Shown here one piece after another: positions 1-8,667 of a stretch of 64,000 bases of DNA. The DNA lies in assembly GCA_023369685.1 (NCBI GenBank), contig SACZ01000002.1, positions 682,001 to 746,000 of the forward strand, in the 5' to 3' direction. A model generated the notes under the pieces. It had not been told where the DNA came from. It did not search any database and saw only the letters and a program-made list of their open reading frames with translations. Both the position numbers and the translations under genes were made by a program. Source of the stretch: Prolixibacteraceae bacterium JC049. GTDB lineage: Bacteria; Bacteroidota; Bacteroidia; Bacteroidales; Prolixibacteraceae. Each line of letters starts with the position of its first letter. Positions within the stretch are counted from its first letter, which is position 1.

Positions 1-16
1 AATATCTTGATTTGGT

Positions 17-2422
17 CTATAACAAGTTACGGAAGCTAATTCCAAAGAAGATAGTGCGTGGCTGATTAGGACCGTAGATATAACCTGGGTCACGAGAACC
101 TCCTCTATCGAAGTCATCTTGGTATGAGTTGAACAAGTTTTTAACTCCACCATTCAACTGCATAATTACACCTCTTGACAATTCAATATCGTAGCTTGCT
201 TTTAATCCTGTTTCAAAGAATGAATCTGACTTACGTAGTACTCCATCGTCTGGATTAGAAATTGTATTTCCATAATAAGGAACTAACATTTTTCCAGTAT
301 AAGTTCCCGAAGCAGAAAGGCTAAGTTGCCAAGTAGGACTCCAAGTTAAAGAAAAGAATCCATAATTATCAGGAGTACGCAAGAAGCTTTTCTCGTCGAA
401 ATCTTGTGCTTCTTCATATCTGCTTTCCTGAATAGTAAAACCAGCATTTACTTGGAATTTACGACTAGGAGCAGCATTGAACTCTAGGTTAATTCCAGAT
501 ACATGAGCGCCTGTTACATTTCTACGAACTGCTGTTACCAACCCATTTTCATCAGCTCCATCACCATAATCTGTATAAAATGGATTATTTAGCTTAGTGT
601 AAAAACCTTCAATTAAAAATTGAGTCTGTACATTACCAATCTTTGGAGTGAAGTCCAACGAAGTAGACCAACTGTGTGAATCTTCTTGTTTTAGATCAGG
701 ATCATTTTTGTGAATAACTTTACGAGCCTGTGAAGTTTCAATATGCAAGTCTTCGTCGAAGATTTGTGGAGCACGATATCCTTTTGAGTAACTGGCACGT
801 GCCTGAATCCAAGGAGCAATATTTTGCAATAAAGTTACCCTAGGACTAAACACTGTACCACTATTTCCTCCTTCACTTGCATGGTCTGGAGCATCATCTT
901 TAATATCATAGTTGTCCAAACGGAATCCAACAGAAACTGTTGTCTTCTCGAACTTCATTTCGTGTTGTGCATAAAAACCAAAAATATTGCTCTTCTGATC
1001 GGCAACAATAGTATTTGGTTCATTTTTCTTCGTTTCTTTATCGTAATATCCTAATTTTTTGTCCTTTAGATTTTCGCCATTATTTTCTACTCCAAGAGTT
1101 AAGTGCATATGGGCAAATTTTACCTTCTCGAAATCGTGCACATATTGAATTCCTGTTGAGTAAGCAAAATCTTTAGTATTACCATATGCTGAAAGATCTT
1201 GTTCTGCACCATAGTAAGTACCTCTATCAATATGCTGACCTGATAGATATACTGAAAATTTATTGTGATCGCCAGTAAATGCATCCCATGCAATTGCACC
1301 TGTATTGATTTTGTGATCAACTGCTTCTGCAATTCCAGCTTCGTGTACTGGGTAATCAAACTTATCACCACCTCGACGCTCTTCGTTGATATTGAAATAG
1401 TCTACAGTTAACTTACTTCTATTTCCAGTTTTGTAATACGAACGAAGTCCAATTGTAGTATTTTCCATCTCTGAAATTTCAGAAAAAGAATCGTCGTTTG
1501 CATCAAAAGCGTCTTTACTTCTCTTAAAGCCAAAAACAGACAATCCTGAGCGGAAGTCATCGCTTACAATACTTGCATTTACACTGATGTTATTGTCAGC
1601 TGCAGCATCTCCTGCTCCATCAACACCTACACCAACCAAGCTAGTATTTACATCAACTTTATAGCTGTTTTTAATAGGATCCTTAGTAATTAGGTTGATA
1701 GTACCTGCAATAGCATTACTACCATAAATCGCTGATCCACCACCACGAACAACTTCAACACGCTCAATCATTGTAGCAGGAATCAATTCCAATCCATATA
1801 CACCAGCCAAACCACTAAAAATAGGGCGACTATTGATCAAAATCTGTGAGTAAGGCCCTTCCAAACCATTCATACGCACCTGCGTAAAACCACAATTCTG
1901 ACAATTATTCTCCATTCTCAGCCCAGGAGTAAAGTTTAGTCCTTCACTCAATGTAGTAGACTGTAGTCTTTCGAATAGTTTTGGAGAGATAGTATTAACA
2001 ATAGTAGTTGCTTCTTTTCTATTCTTCTCGTTTCTATCGGCTGTTACAACCACTTGTTCTAAACCAATTACATCTTCTTCGATATCAAGTAGCACTTCCT
2101 GTGTTTTTCCAGCTTGGACATTAACCTTTTGTTCAAGGGTTTTGAATCCAACACCTTTCACCACTAAAGTATGTTCTCCTACAGGAAGATTGTTCATCAT
2201 GTAATGTCCTGTAGCATCTGTTGCAACACCAATTGATGTTCCTTTTAAGTTTACTGTAATAAAAGGAATATGTTCCTTCTTACAGGTTACATGACCAGTA
2301 ATACTGGCATCTGTTTTAACAACTTTCTTCTTAGGAGTTTTAGGTGGATCTAATTTAGCAGCAATAGACACACTACTAAAAAGTACACATAACAAAATTC
2401 CTACAACACTTAGCTTTCTCAT
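17..2422 (-). CDS. TonB-dependent outer-membrane receptor, probable metal uptake
   Basis: An 801-residue outer-membrane receptor that would import a ligand using TonB energy. It has an N-terminal signal peptide (about residues 1-21), a carboxypeptidase-regulatory-like beta-sandwich (about 40-115), a plug domain (about 135-250, with the VEVVRGGGSAIYGSNAIAGTINLIT plug end) and a long beta-barrel ending in an aromatic-rich strand (FFGISFRNLL). The plug carries a CxxC motif, C174-Q-N-C177, before GFTQVRMNGLEG, a feature of a Bacteroidota receptor subfamily often found by metal-handling genes. It lies downstream of znuACB and a His-rich membrane gene on the same strand, so zinc or a zinc chelate is the most likely ligand. 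That ligand is inference; receptors for siderophores or cobalamin look similar. The gene is complete at both ends. Confidence 0.88.
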   Translation of the reverse strand: MRKLSVVGILLCVLFSSVSIAAKLDPPKTPKKKVVKTDASITGHVTCKKEHIPFITVNLKGTSIGVATDATGHYMMNNLPVGEHTLVVKGVGFKTLEQKVNVQAGKTQEVLLDIEEDVIGLEQVVVTADRNEKNRKEATTIVNTISPKLFERLQSTTLSEGLNFTPGLRMENNCQNCGFTQVRMNGLEGPYSQILINSRPIFSGLAGVYGLELIPATMIERVEVVRGGGSAIYGSNAIAGTINLITKDPIKNSYKVDVNTSLVGVGVDGAGDAAADNNISVNASIVSDDFRSGLSVFGFKRSKDAFDANDDSFSEISEMENTTIGLRSYYKTGNRSKLTVDYFNINEERRGGDKFDYPVHEAGIAEAVDHKINTGAIAWDAFTGDHNKFSVYLSGQHIDRGTYYGAEQDLSAYGNTKDFAYSTGIQYVHDFEKVKFAHMHLTLGVENNGENLKDKKLGYYDKETKKNEPNTIVADQKSNIFGFYAQHEMKFEKTTVSVGFRLDNYDIKDDAPDHASEGGNSGTVFSPRVTLLQNIAPWIQARASYSKGYRAPQIFDEDLHIETSQARKVIHKNDPDLKQEDSHSWSTSLDFTPKIGNVQTQFLIEGFYTKLNNPFYTDYGDGADENGLVTAVRRNVTGAHVSGINLEFNAAPSRKFQVNAGFTIQESRYEEAQDFDEKSFLRTPDNYGFFSLTWSPTWQLSLSASGTYTGKMLVPYYGNTISNPDDGVLRKSDSFFETGLKASYDIELSRGVIMQLNGGVKNLFNSYQDDFDRGGSRDPGYIYGPNQPRTIFFGISFRNLL

Positions 2423-2581
2423 TTCTTTTAGCTATTAAAGTTTGATTTCGTATTTTTTTCCGAATTAAATATGGGTATACCTCTTTCTTTACAAGAAGTA
2501 ATTTAAATTCAATTTTAAAGTAGAAACATCAAATAAACTCACAAAACATCAAATCATGCTTGACATTATTTCACATCAAGA

Positions 2582-2615
2582 CATAATAACTCTCATAAAG
2601 TATGAGTCAATTATG
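2582..2615 (-). promoter_or_regulatory. Long inverted repeat in the leader of the TonB receptor gene
   Basis: Outer arms CATAAT (2582-2587) and ATTATG (2610-2615) and inner arms CTCATA (2593-2598) and TATGAG (2601-2606) form a near-symmetrical 34-bp inverted repeat. There is no U-run on either side, so it does not look like an intrinsic terminator. A candidate minus-strand -7 box, TACCTTTG (2622-2629), lies just upstream, which would put the transcription start inside the repeat. It is therefore either an operator over the start site or a hairpin at the 5' end of the mRNA. The downstream gap 2423-2581 shows nothing else. Confidence 0.45.
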
Positions 2616-2629
2616 TTTCCGCAAAGGTA

Positions 2630-3007
2630 TTAAGCTAATACAGGAGGAGCCCGATCTGCAAGCCGGGTATGAAGGATGATGTGCCTATCAAAGTCTCGAT
2701 AAGCAACATAATGCTTAATTTTAGGAAGAGATAAAAAAGCAATCAGTAAACAAGCAGTTACTAATACAGCTCCAACATCACTAAACATTCCAAAAAATAG
2801 TAGTTCAGCTTTAGAATGGTGGTGATTCTCACTAGTGGGAGCTTCATGCGAGTTATTACACAAAGGATGCGAGTGCTCAACAATTACTCCATGAGGCAAA
2901 ACATGAATATGTTTATTCAATAGTGTATTTTGAATAACCAAGAAATATGCCATCAGCATCACTAATAGCATAGGTATTTTTACAATATTTGCCTTTAAAA
3001 ATTTCAT
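2630..3007 (-). CDS. Small His-rich membrane protein beside zinc transporter
   Basis: A 125-residue protein of no recognised family. I chose the ATG at 3007 (MKFLKANIVK...), because the longer reading from 3100 would run through the promoter at 3025-3055. It has a hydrophobic segment at about residues 8-28, a loop rich in histidine (HIHVLPHGVIVEHSHP, then SENHHHSK), a second hydrophobic segment (about 70-92), then a basic tail. The loop would sit in the periplasm if the first segment is a signal anchor, and could bind zinc or another divalent metal. It lies 125 bp downstream of znuB and about 207 bp upstream of the TonB receptor, all on the minus strand. Role in zinc capture or sensing is inference from the histidines and the neighbours. 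Confidence 0.7.
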   Translation of the reverse strand: MKFLKANIVKIPMLLVMLMAYFLVIQNTLLNKHIHVLPHGVIVEHSHPLCNNSHEAPTSENHHHSKAELLFFGMFSDVGAVLVTACLLIAFLSLPKIKHYVAYRDFDRHIILHTRLADRAPPVLA

Positions 3008-3024
3008 TCCTAAATATTCGGAGG

Positions 3025-3055
3025 CAAATATACAAGGCATATTCCGATCTAGCAA
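3025..3055 (-). promoter_or_regulatory. Candidate promoter for the His-rich gene
   Basis: Read on the minus strand, TTG (3053-3055), 20 bp of spacer and TATATTTG (3025-3032) match the Bacteroidota -33/-7 pattern. Transcription would start near 3019, about 12 nt before the ATG at 3007, so this gene probably has its own promoter despite lying downstream of znuB. Confidence 0.5.
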
Positions 3056-3059
3056 CACA

Positions 3060-3087
3060 TTAACATCACCTTTTATGGTGATTTTAA
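3060..3087. promoter_or_regulatory. 28-bp inverted repeat upstream of the His-rich gene
   Basis: The arms are TTAA-n-ATCACC (3060-3070) and GGTGAT-n-TTAA (3077-3087) around TTTTAT, exactly symmetrical apart from the n positions. It sits between the znuB stop and the -33 box of the next gene, where an operator would be expected. A short U-run follows on the plus strand only, so a terminator for the minus-strand znu genes is less likely. Confidence 0.45.
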
Positions 3088-3131
3088 CATGACAAAACAA
3101 GCAAAAACGACTAACCGATCACCTAATATGG

Positions 3132-3950
3132 TTACAATAAGTATTTTAACTTTGAGACAACCCAAAAAGTAACGTATAAAAACACTAGTGTAAAAATGAT
3201 TGCAGCCCCCGATGGGATATCGGCATAATAAGAGAAAAGAAGCCCTGAAAATGTTCCCACAAATCCAACGATAGATGATCCCCAGATAAGTTGCTTAAAG
3301 TTTTTAGTGAATAGGTTCACAGCTGTTTGAGGAATAGTTAACAGCGATAACACCAGGATAATACCCACTACTTTAATGTTTAAAACAATGGTTAAAGCCA
3401 CTAAACTAATGAGAATAGCATTGAAAGTACGTACCGGTATGTGATTAGCTCGAGCAAAATCCTCATCGAAAGCGATATAAAGAATTCGATTAAAGAAAAG
3501 GCTGAAAAAGGTTATTAACGCTATTGCCAATCCTAAAAACAGGTATAAATCGAAATGGGTAACAGTCAATATATTTCCAAACAGAAAGCTCATTAGGTTG
3601 GGCGTATAGCCAGGTGTTAAAGCAATGCATATTATCCCAACAGCCATTCCAAATGCCCACCAAATGGCAATGGCAGAATCTTCTCGCACCTTACCTCTAT
3701 CTTTTAAAACCTGAATTCCCAATGCCGAAAGTACTCCAAACACCGCTGCTCCTAAAATAGGGTTCAGTCCCATAAAGTAGGCAATTCCAACACCACCGAA
3801 CGATGCATGGGTAATTCCTCCGCTAATAAACACAATACGCCGACTAACAATGTAGCTACCGGCAATACCACATGTAACAGAAGCCAAAATAGCTGCCAGA
3901 AAAGCGTTGGTAAAGAAGTCGTATGAGAATAGGGCAATTAGTTCGTTCAT
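3132..3950 (-). CDS. znuB: Zinc/manganese ABC transporter permease ZnuB
   Basis: A 272-residue inner-membrane permease of the ABC-3 (ZnuB/TroC) family, with about eight membrane segments. The motifs YIVSRRIVFISGGITHASFGG near the N-terminus and VVGIILVLSLLTIPQTA near residue 193-209 are typical of the family. It would carry Zn2+ or a similar divalent metal inward, powered by ZnuC and fed by ZnuA. The stop codon of znuC and this start are separated by 2 bp, so the two are co-translated or nearly so. Family call is firm; zinc rather than manganese or iron is inferred from the His-rich partner proteins. Confidence 0.92.
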   Translation of the reverse strand: MNELIALFSYDFFTNAFLAAILASVTCGIAGSYIVSRRIVFISGGITHASFGGVGIAYFMGLNPILGAAVFGVLSALGIQVLKDRGKVREDSAIAIWWAFGMAVGIICIALTPGYTPNLMSFLFGNILTVTHFDLYLFLGLAIALITFFSLFFNRILYIAFDEDFARANHIPVRTFNAILISLVALTIVLNIKVVGIILVLSLLTIPQTAVNLFTKNFKQLIWGSSIVGFVGTFSGLLFSYYADIPSGAAIIFTLVFLYVTFWVVSKLKYLL

Positions 3951-3952
3951 AG

Positions 3953-4708
3953 TTAGTGTTTATGATGATGGTGAGGTAAAACAGTATGAGGAATTTCGCC
4001 ATGAGAAATAATCTGAATCGGGCAGTTATAGTCATTCAACTGCTCTGCCGTAATCTTATTACTCATGTGGTGATTCAATGTCCGATTGACACAAGCTATG
4101 CTTTTCACTTTACTGGTTATCGTTCCCAAATCGTGGGAAACAAGCAAAATAGCCATCCGCTCATTTAGTGCGGTAAGCATGTTGTATAAATCGTTCTCGA
4201 ATTGATTATCCACATAAGTGTTGGGCTCATCTAAAATCAAAAGGCGAGGTTCATTCACCAAAGCTCTACCTAAAAACACACGTTGCATTTGCCCACCAGA
4301 AAGCTCCCCAATTGGTCGTTTTCGGTATTCATACATTCCCACTTTACGTAAAATATCAGCTGTTTTTTCGTTTTCTTCTTTCGAAAAACGCTTCAACGCT
4401 CCTGCGCCTGAGAGAAATCCCTGGCGTACCACATCGAATACATTGATGGGGAAACTTTTATCTATTTTCTGATATTGAGGCAAGTAACCAATTAATGGTC
4501 GCTTATCTGTTGATTCCAAAGTTGTAATTGTACCACTTTGTGGTATTTCGGTTCCCAGAATTAATCGTAACAAAGTCGTTTTTCCACCACCATTGGGACC
4601 AATCACTCCAATAAAATCTTTATCATTTATGGTCAGAGATACACTATCCAAAATCACCTCCTGATCGTAGGCAAAGCTTACCTCATTTATTTCTATCAGA
4701 TGCTCCAT
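3953..4708 (-). CDS. znuC: Zinc/manganese ABC transporter ATPase ZnuC
   Basis: A 251-residue ABC ATPase. Walker A is GPNGGGKTT (about residues 37-45), the signature is LSGGQMQR (about 135-142), Walker B is LLILDEPNTYVD and the switch histidine is in LLVSHDLG. The C-terminus is unusual for an ATPase in being histidine-rich (HGEIPHTVLPHHHHKH), which could bind the transported metal or sense it from the cytoplasm. It lies between znuA (4-bp gap) and znuB (2-bp gap) in one minus-strand operon. Confidence 0.92.
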   Translation of the reverse strand: MEHLIEINEVSFAYDQEVILDSVSLTINDKDFIGVIGPNGGGKTTLLRLILGTEIPQSGTITTLESTDKRPLIGYLPQYQKIDKSFPINVFDVVRQGFLSGAGALKRFSKEENEKTADILRKVGMYEYRKRPIGELSGGQMQRVFLGRALVNEPRLLILDEPNTYVDNQFENDLYNMLTALNERMAILLVSHDLGTITSKVKSIACVNRTLNHHMSNKITAEQLNDYNCPIQIISHGEIPHTVLPHHHHKH

Positions 4709-4712
4709 GTAG

Positions 4713-5582
4713 TTAATTTAGCGCTTGAGCTAAGTTACGTATAATCTTTTCCATTTCCTCGGGCCAGTTATATGCCAACGGATTAATTACAGTAACTTTT
4801 CCATCTATCTCCTTGGCAATCATACTAGCCTGATCGGTACTAAATTCCTTTTGAATGAAAATGACTTTTATTCCTTCTTTTTTGGCTTCATCAACAATGT
4901 GAGTTAAATGTTTTGCCGAAGGCTCTTTTCCATCCACTTCCATAGCCAATTGATTCAACTGAAATTCGCGAGCCAAATAACCCAGTGCAGGGTGAAAAAT
5001 CATAAATGTTCTTCCTTTTTTATTGGCTAGCTCTTGTTGTCCTATTTTATGCAATTGATCGATCTTCTTTAGAAGTTGTTCCAGTCCTTTTTGAAACTCC
5101 TCCTCTTTTTTAGGCGCTAGTTTTTTTAATGCCGAAAAAGTATTCTCTGCTACTTTCCGAAAAGTATGAGGAGCCATCCAAATGTGTGGATCTATTCCGT
5201 GAAGATGAACATGATCGCCATGTTGTTCCTCCATCCCGTAAATTAATTTCACCCCTTTTGAGGTATCTACAATATCCAGATTTCGATGTATGGCCTTAAC
5301 CTTTTTCATCCAGGTTTGCTCGTAACCAATATGACCAATCTTCAAGTAAGCTTCCGATTTGTCCAGCTGAGTCATTTGTTTCGGAGTAGGAGAGTAGGTT
5401 GCCGGACTAGCTCCAGCTACTACCATCACATTCACATCGAAATAGTCCTTGGCAATTTGTTCTACAATGTATTTCTGAGGCAATATGCTCACCGTTATGG
5501 TTGGCTTTTCGGTTTTGCTTGACTGCTTTCCACACCCAACCAACAACACAATGGCCAAAATAAATATCAATTGATTTTTCAT
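4713..5582 (-). CDS. znuA: Zinc/manganese-binding lipoprotein ZnuA
   Basis: A 289-residue cluster-A1 (ZnuA/TroA) substrate-binding lipoprotein with lipobox LLVGC17. A charged His-rich loop (MEEQHGDHVHLHG) precedes the metal-ligand motif DPHIWMAP, and further ligand motifs follow in FMIFHPALGYLAREF and in the C-terminal half. The His-rich loop is the hallmark of zinc-type members, which supports zinc over manganese. It is the first gene of the znuA-znuC-znuB operon and has a promoter and palindromes just upstream. Confidence 0.92.
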   Translation of the reverse strand: MKNQLIFILAIVLLVGCGKQSSKTEKPTITVSILPQKYIVEQIAKDYFDVNVMVVAGASPATYSPTPKQMTQLDKSEAYLKIGHIGYEQTWMKKVKAIHRNLDIVDTSKGVKLIYGMEEQHGDHVHLHGIDPHIWMAPHTFRKVAENTFSALKKLAPKKEEEFQKGLEQLLKKIDQLHKIGQQELANKKGRTFMIFHPALGYLAREFQLNQLAMEVDGKEPSAKHLTHIVDEAKKEGIKVIFIQKEFSTDQASMIAKEIDGKVTVINPLAYNWPEEMEKIIRNLAQALN

Positions 5583-5665
5583 GTTCAGATCTAATAAAAT
5601 TAAAATCGATTTTCGGTTTAAAGCTTTACTGCTATAAACTCACCTTTGATGCATCCAACACTTTT

Positions 5666-5712
5666 TGCTAAACAATGTTTACAGCAAATGTAAGATTCTA
5701 TCGTGTACGATA
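5666..5712 (-). promoter_or_regulatory. Candidate znuA promoter with two palindromes
   Basis: A minus-strand -7 box TACATTTG lies at 5685-5692. The sequence TATCGTGTACGATA (5699-5712, 6-bp arms, 2-bp spacer) occupies the -33/-7 spacer, and a second interrupted palindrome (5666-5686; core TAAACAATGTTTA) overlaps the -7 box and start site. This arrangement is what a repressor-controlled promoter looks like; a Zur-type regulator is the natural guess but no known consensus is matched. No clear -33 TTTG is visible. Confidence 0.45.
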
Positions 5713-5778
5713 AAATTACCTTAAATAATGAAAAAAAGGCTCATTTGTTATCCTGAAAAAAGATACAACTACTGCTTA

Positions 5779-6018
5779 TTATGATTTTGGTGGTACAGGA
5801 TCATGTCCGTGTGTACCCCAAGGATGGCATTTTGATAAACGTACCAATCCCAGCCAAAATCCTTTCAAAGGTCCGTGTACTTTTAGAGCTTGCAACATAT
5901 ACATCGAGCATGTGGGAACATGTCGACACGATGATGGTGTCAATGGAGAGATACAATACCGGTAGAAATGTACCGGCAAGCTCAAAATGAAAACCAATAT
6001 TTTACGTAACCACCTCAT
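5779..6018 (-). CDS. yidD: Membrane protein insertion efficiency factor YidD
   Basis: A 79-residue YidD-family protein that helps YidC insert inner-membrane proteins. Family features are the N-terminal amphipathic helix, YRYCISPLTPSSCRHVPTCSMYMLQAL and the GLVRLSKCHPWGTHGHDPVP end. Its ATG directly abuts the stop codon of the upstream penicillin-binding protein gene (6018/6019), so the two are translated from one mRNA. Confidence 0.93.
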   Translation of the reverse strand: MRWLRKILVFILSLPVHFYRYCISPLTPSSCRHVPTCSMYMLQALKVHGPLKGFWLGLVRLSKCHPWGTHGHDPVPPKS

Positions 6019-8394
6019 CTAGAAAAATTCTTCCTCTTCGGTATTATCGTCTCCACCTCCAGTGTTATTGTTCTGGTTTACTTCATCGCAATTCAGATTC
6101 AGAATAAAACCTTCCGGGGCTTCGAATTTAATTTTTTGAGAATAAGGCAACGACTCGTCTGCATACACCTTTTTCATAAATCGACCATAAATGGGTAGTG
6201 CCATATTAGCTCCCTGACCAAATTTCAGGTCTTCGAAGTGAATACTACGTAAGTCGGCACCAGTCCAGGCTCCACCAACTAACTGTGGGGTAATTCCCAT
6301 GAACCAACCGTCACTATGATTCTGTGTGGTACCTGTCTTTCCTCCAATTGGACCTCTTAGCCCACCATAAACAGGATGCCAGCGTAAGCGACCTCCAGAA
6401 CCAGTGTCCACTACTCCTCTTAGTAGGTTTATCATCAAGTAAGCGGTATTTTCATCAATGGCATCGTGACGATGAGGTTGGAAACGAGCAATAACATTTC
6501 CGTTTTTATCCTCTATTCGGGTAACCATTATTGGTTGCGTATAAACCCCTTTATTGGCAAAAGCTCCATAGGCACCGATCATCTCATACAACGAAATATC
6601 CGAGGTACCCAAAATCATTGAAGGAACCGGATCGATAGGACTTCGAACGCCCATCTTTTTCATGATACGAACAACACTCTTCGGATTAAATTGCTTCAAT
6701 ACCCAGGCCGAAATTTGATTCACCGAATGAGCCAATCCCCATTTCAATGTCACCATCTTCCCTGCATCCGGATCTTTCGAGCCCGCATTTTTTGCAGTCC
6801 AAGTTGTTCCATTGGCCTGATCGAAACTAACAGGTACATTAGGCACTTTCGTACATGGAGATAACCCATTTTGCATAGCCAGCGTGTACAAGAAAGGCTT
6901 AACTGTAGATCCCACCTGACGCTTACCAATGCGAGCCATGTCGTACATAAAGTGCTTGTAGTTGGGGCCACCTACATATGCTTTAATGTGACCAGTAGCA
7001 GGCTCCATCGAAATAAACGATGAACGCATATAACTCAAATAGTGTCGAATGGAATCCAACGGAGTCATAACCGTATCTCTTTCTCCTTTCCAGGTGAATA
7101 CAGTCATCTCGGTTGGCTTTTCGAAATTGGCCTTTATCTTTTTAAACTTCCATTTTCTATTCTTCAGTACTCTGTATCGCTCACTCTGACGAATAATTCG
7201 ATCCAACAAGCTTTCCACAGCAGCACTATCCAAATCGTTAGAGAATGGAGGATTTTCCAGCTCATCTTTCATTTTTTTCATGAAAGTAGGCTGCAAGTCA
7301 CTACTCAAGTGTTCAACCACTGCCTCTTCGGCATATCGTTGCATACGCGAATCGATAGTTGTGTAAATTTTCAATCCATCGCTGTAGATATCGTAATGCG
7401 ATCCATCTGGCTTGAAATTCTTCTTACACCATCCGTACATCGGGTTGGTTTCCCACTCAACTGAGTCTTCTAAATATTTTTGAGTTTGCCATGAGGCATA
7501 ATCTTTTCGTTTAGGTTTTCCCGTATTTAATGCAGTTCGAAGGTATTCTCTGAAATAAGGAGCCAATCCACTTTTGAAATCCACCTTCTGGTAATCCAGT
7601 CCCAATGGCATTTTCTTTAATGAATCCAGTTGCTGAGCAGTTATGAAACCATATTTTTTCATTTGCGAGAATACTACATTTCTTCGCCCTGTTACCAATT
7701 TAGGTCGACGCAACGGGTTGAAATAAGATGGGTTTTTACACATTCCCACCAACATCGCAGCCTCATGAATTTTTAATGAATCAGGAGTTGTATTGAAATA
7801 AATTTGTGAAGCACTGTGAATTCCCACCGCCAAATTCAAGAAATCGAACTTGTTCAAATACATGGTCATGATCTCTTCTTTGGTGTAGCTTTTTTCCAGC
7901 TTTACTGCAATCACCCACTCCCTGAACTTACGCAAAGCCAACTTTACCGGATTCGACATTCTTTCGCGAGGGAAAAGCAATTTTGCCAACTGCTGAGAAA
8001 TAGTACTACCACCACCAGAGCTTTTATCGCCAGCGACAATACCTTTAAATACACGTCCAAGTCCAATTAAATCGATTCCTGAGTGATCGTAAAAACGTAC
8101 ATCTTCGGTAGCAACTAAAGCATGAACCACGTTAGTACTAATCTGATTGTAGTGCGTATAGGTTCTATTTTCTTTATAAAAATAACGCCCTAACATAATC
8201 GAATCGGCAGAATAAATTTCTGAAGCCAGATTACTTTCAGGATTCTCCAAGTCATCGAATGATGGCATAAATCCAAGTTTTCCATTGCCTACCAATGCAA
8301 ATAGAATAACCACGCTGGTAATACCTATTCCCATCATCAACCAGAAACCAATAACATACTTTCTGAAGTTCTTTTTCTCTTTCATCTGCTCCAT
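6019..8394 (-). CDS. Class A penicillin-binding protein 1A
   Basis: A 791-residue bifunctional peptidoglycan synthase: one N-terminal membrane anchor (about residues 12-34), a GT51 glycosyltransferase domain (ATEDVRFYDHSGID, GGGSTISQQLAKLLF, about 80-260) and a transpeptidase domain. The latter has the nucleophile motif STVKPF, the HSVN motif (SxN type) and GGKTGTTQNHSDGWF. All catalytic motifs are present, so both activities are expected. The C-terminus is an acidic low-complexity tail ending in GGGDDNTEEEEFF. It is transcribed with yidD and lies opposite to topA. Confidence 0.95.
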   Translation of the reverse strand: MEQMKEKKNFRKYVIGFWLMMGIGITSVVILFALVGNGKLGFMPSFDDLENPESNLASEIYSADSIMLGRYFYKENRTYTHYNQISTNVVHALVATEDVRFYDHSGIDLIGLGRVFKGIVAGDKSSGGGSTISQQLAKLLFPRERMSNPVKLALRKFREWVIAVKLEKSYTKEEIMTMYLNKFDFLNLAVGIHSASQIYFNTTPDSLKIHEAAMLVGMCKNPSYFNPLRRPKLVTGRRNVVFSQMKKYGFITAQQLDSLKKMPLGLDYQKVDFKSGLAPYFREYLRTALNTGKPKRKDYASWQTQKYLEDSVEWETNPMYGWCKKNFKPDGSHYDIYSDGLKIYTTIDSRMQRYAEEAVVEHLSSDLQPTFMKKMKDELENPPFSNDLDSAAVESLLDRIIRQSERYRVLKNRKWKFKKIKANFEKPTEMTVFTWKGERDTVMTPLDSIRHYLSYMRSSFISMEPATGHIKAYVGGPNYKHFMYDMARIGKRQVGSTVKPFLYTLAMQNGLSPCTKVPNVPVSFDQANGTTWTAKNAGSKDPDAGKMVTLKWGLAHSVNQISAWVLKQFNPKSVVRIMKKMGVRSPIDPVPSMILGTSDISLYEMIGAYGAFANKGVYTQPIMVTRIEDKNGNVIARFQPHRHDAIDENTAYLMINLLRGVVDTGSGGRLRWHPVYGGLRGPIGGKTGTTQNHSDGWFMGITPQLVGGAWTGADLRSIHFEDLKFGQGANMALPIYGRFMKKVYADESLPYSQKIKFEAPEGFILNLNCDEVNQNNNTGGGDDNTEEEEFF

Positions 8395-8436
8395 ATTTTG
8401 CTTTCTTCTGCTGCTCAGTTATTTTTCAGTGCGATG

Positions 8437-8444
8437 CAAAAATA
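8437..8444 (-). promoter_or_regulatory. Candidate -7 box for the PBP1A gene
   Basis: TATTTTTG on the minus strand, about 43 bp before the ATG. No good -33 element is seen at the right spacing. The rest of the divergent region 8445-8667 shows only AT-rich sequence. Confidence 0.25.
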
Positions 8445-8667
8445 ACGAATTATGTCTCCATAAATTTTTCCTAGCGAATTTAACAAATAAAATCCATCTG
8501 CATATGACTCCCAAAATTTGCTTTCAAAAACTTCTATTTCTACATAAATTATAAATTTATGGTATAATATTAGCCCATTCTCTACAATAAAATATTACTC
8601 AAAATTTTGAACTTAGACTTTGATTTGCTTTTATTTGCAAAAAATTTTCTTCAGGAAAAGTAAGCAT

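Noticed and set aside
3008-3100. Longer start for the His-rich protein at 3100
   Set aside because: The extra 31 residues overlap a good promoter (3025-3055) and part of an inverted repeat, and lie before a natural membrane segment.
2582-5712. A shared Zur box among the three zinc-locus palindromes
   Set aside because: The three repeats do not align with each other or with known Zur sites.
7042-7464. A 140-codon plus-strand ORF inside the PBP1A gene
   Set aside because: Antisense shadow of a well-supported gene, with low-complexity unlikely protein sequence.
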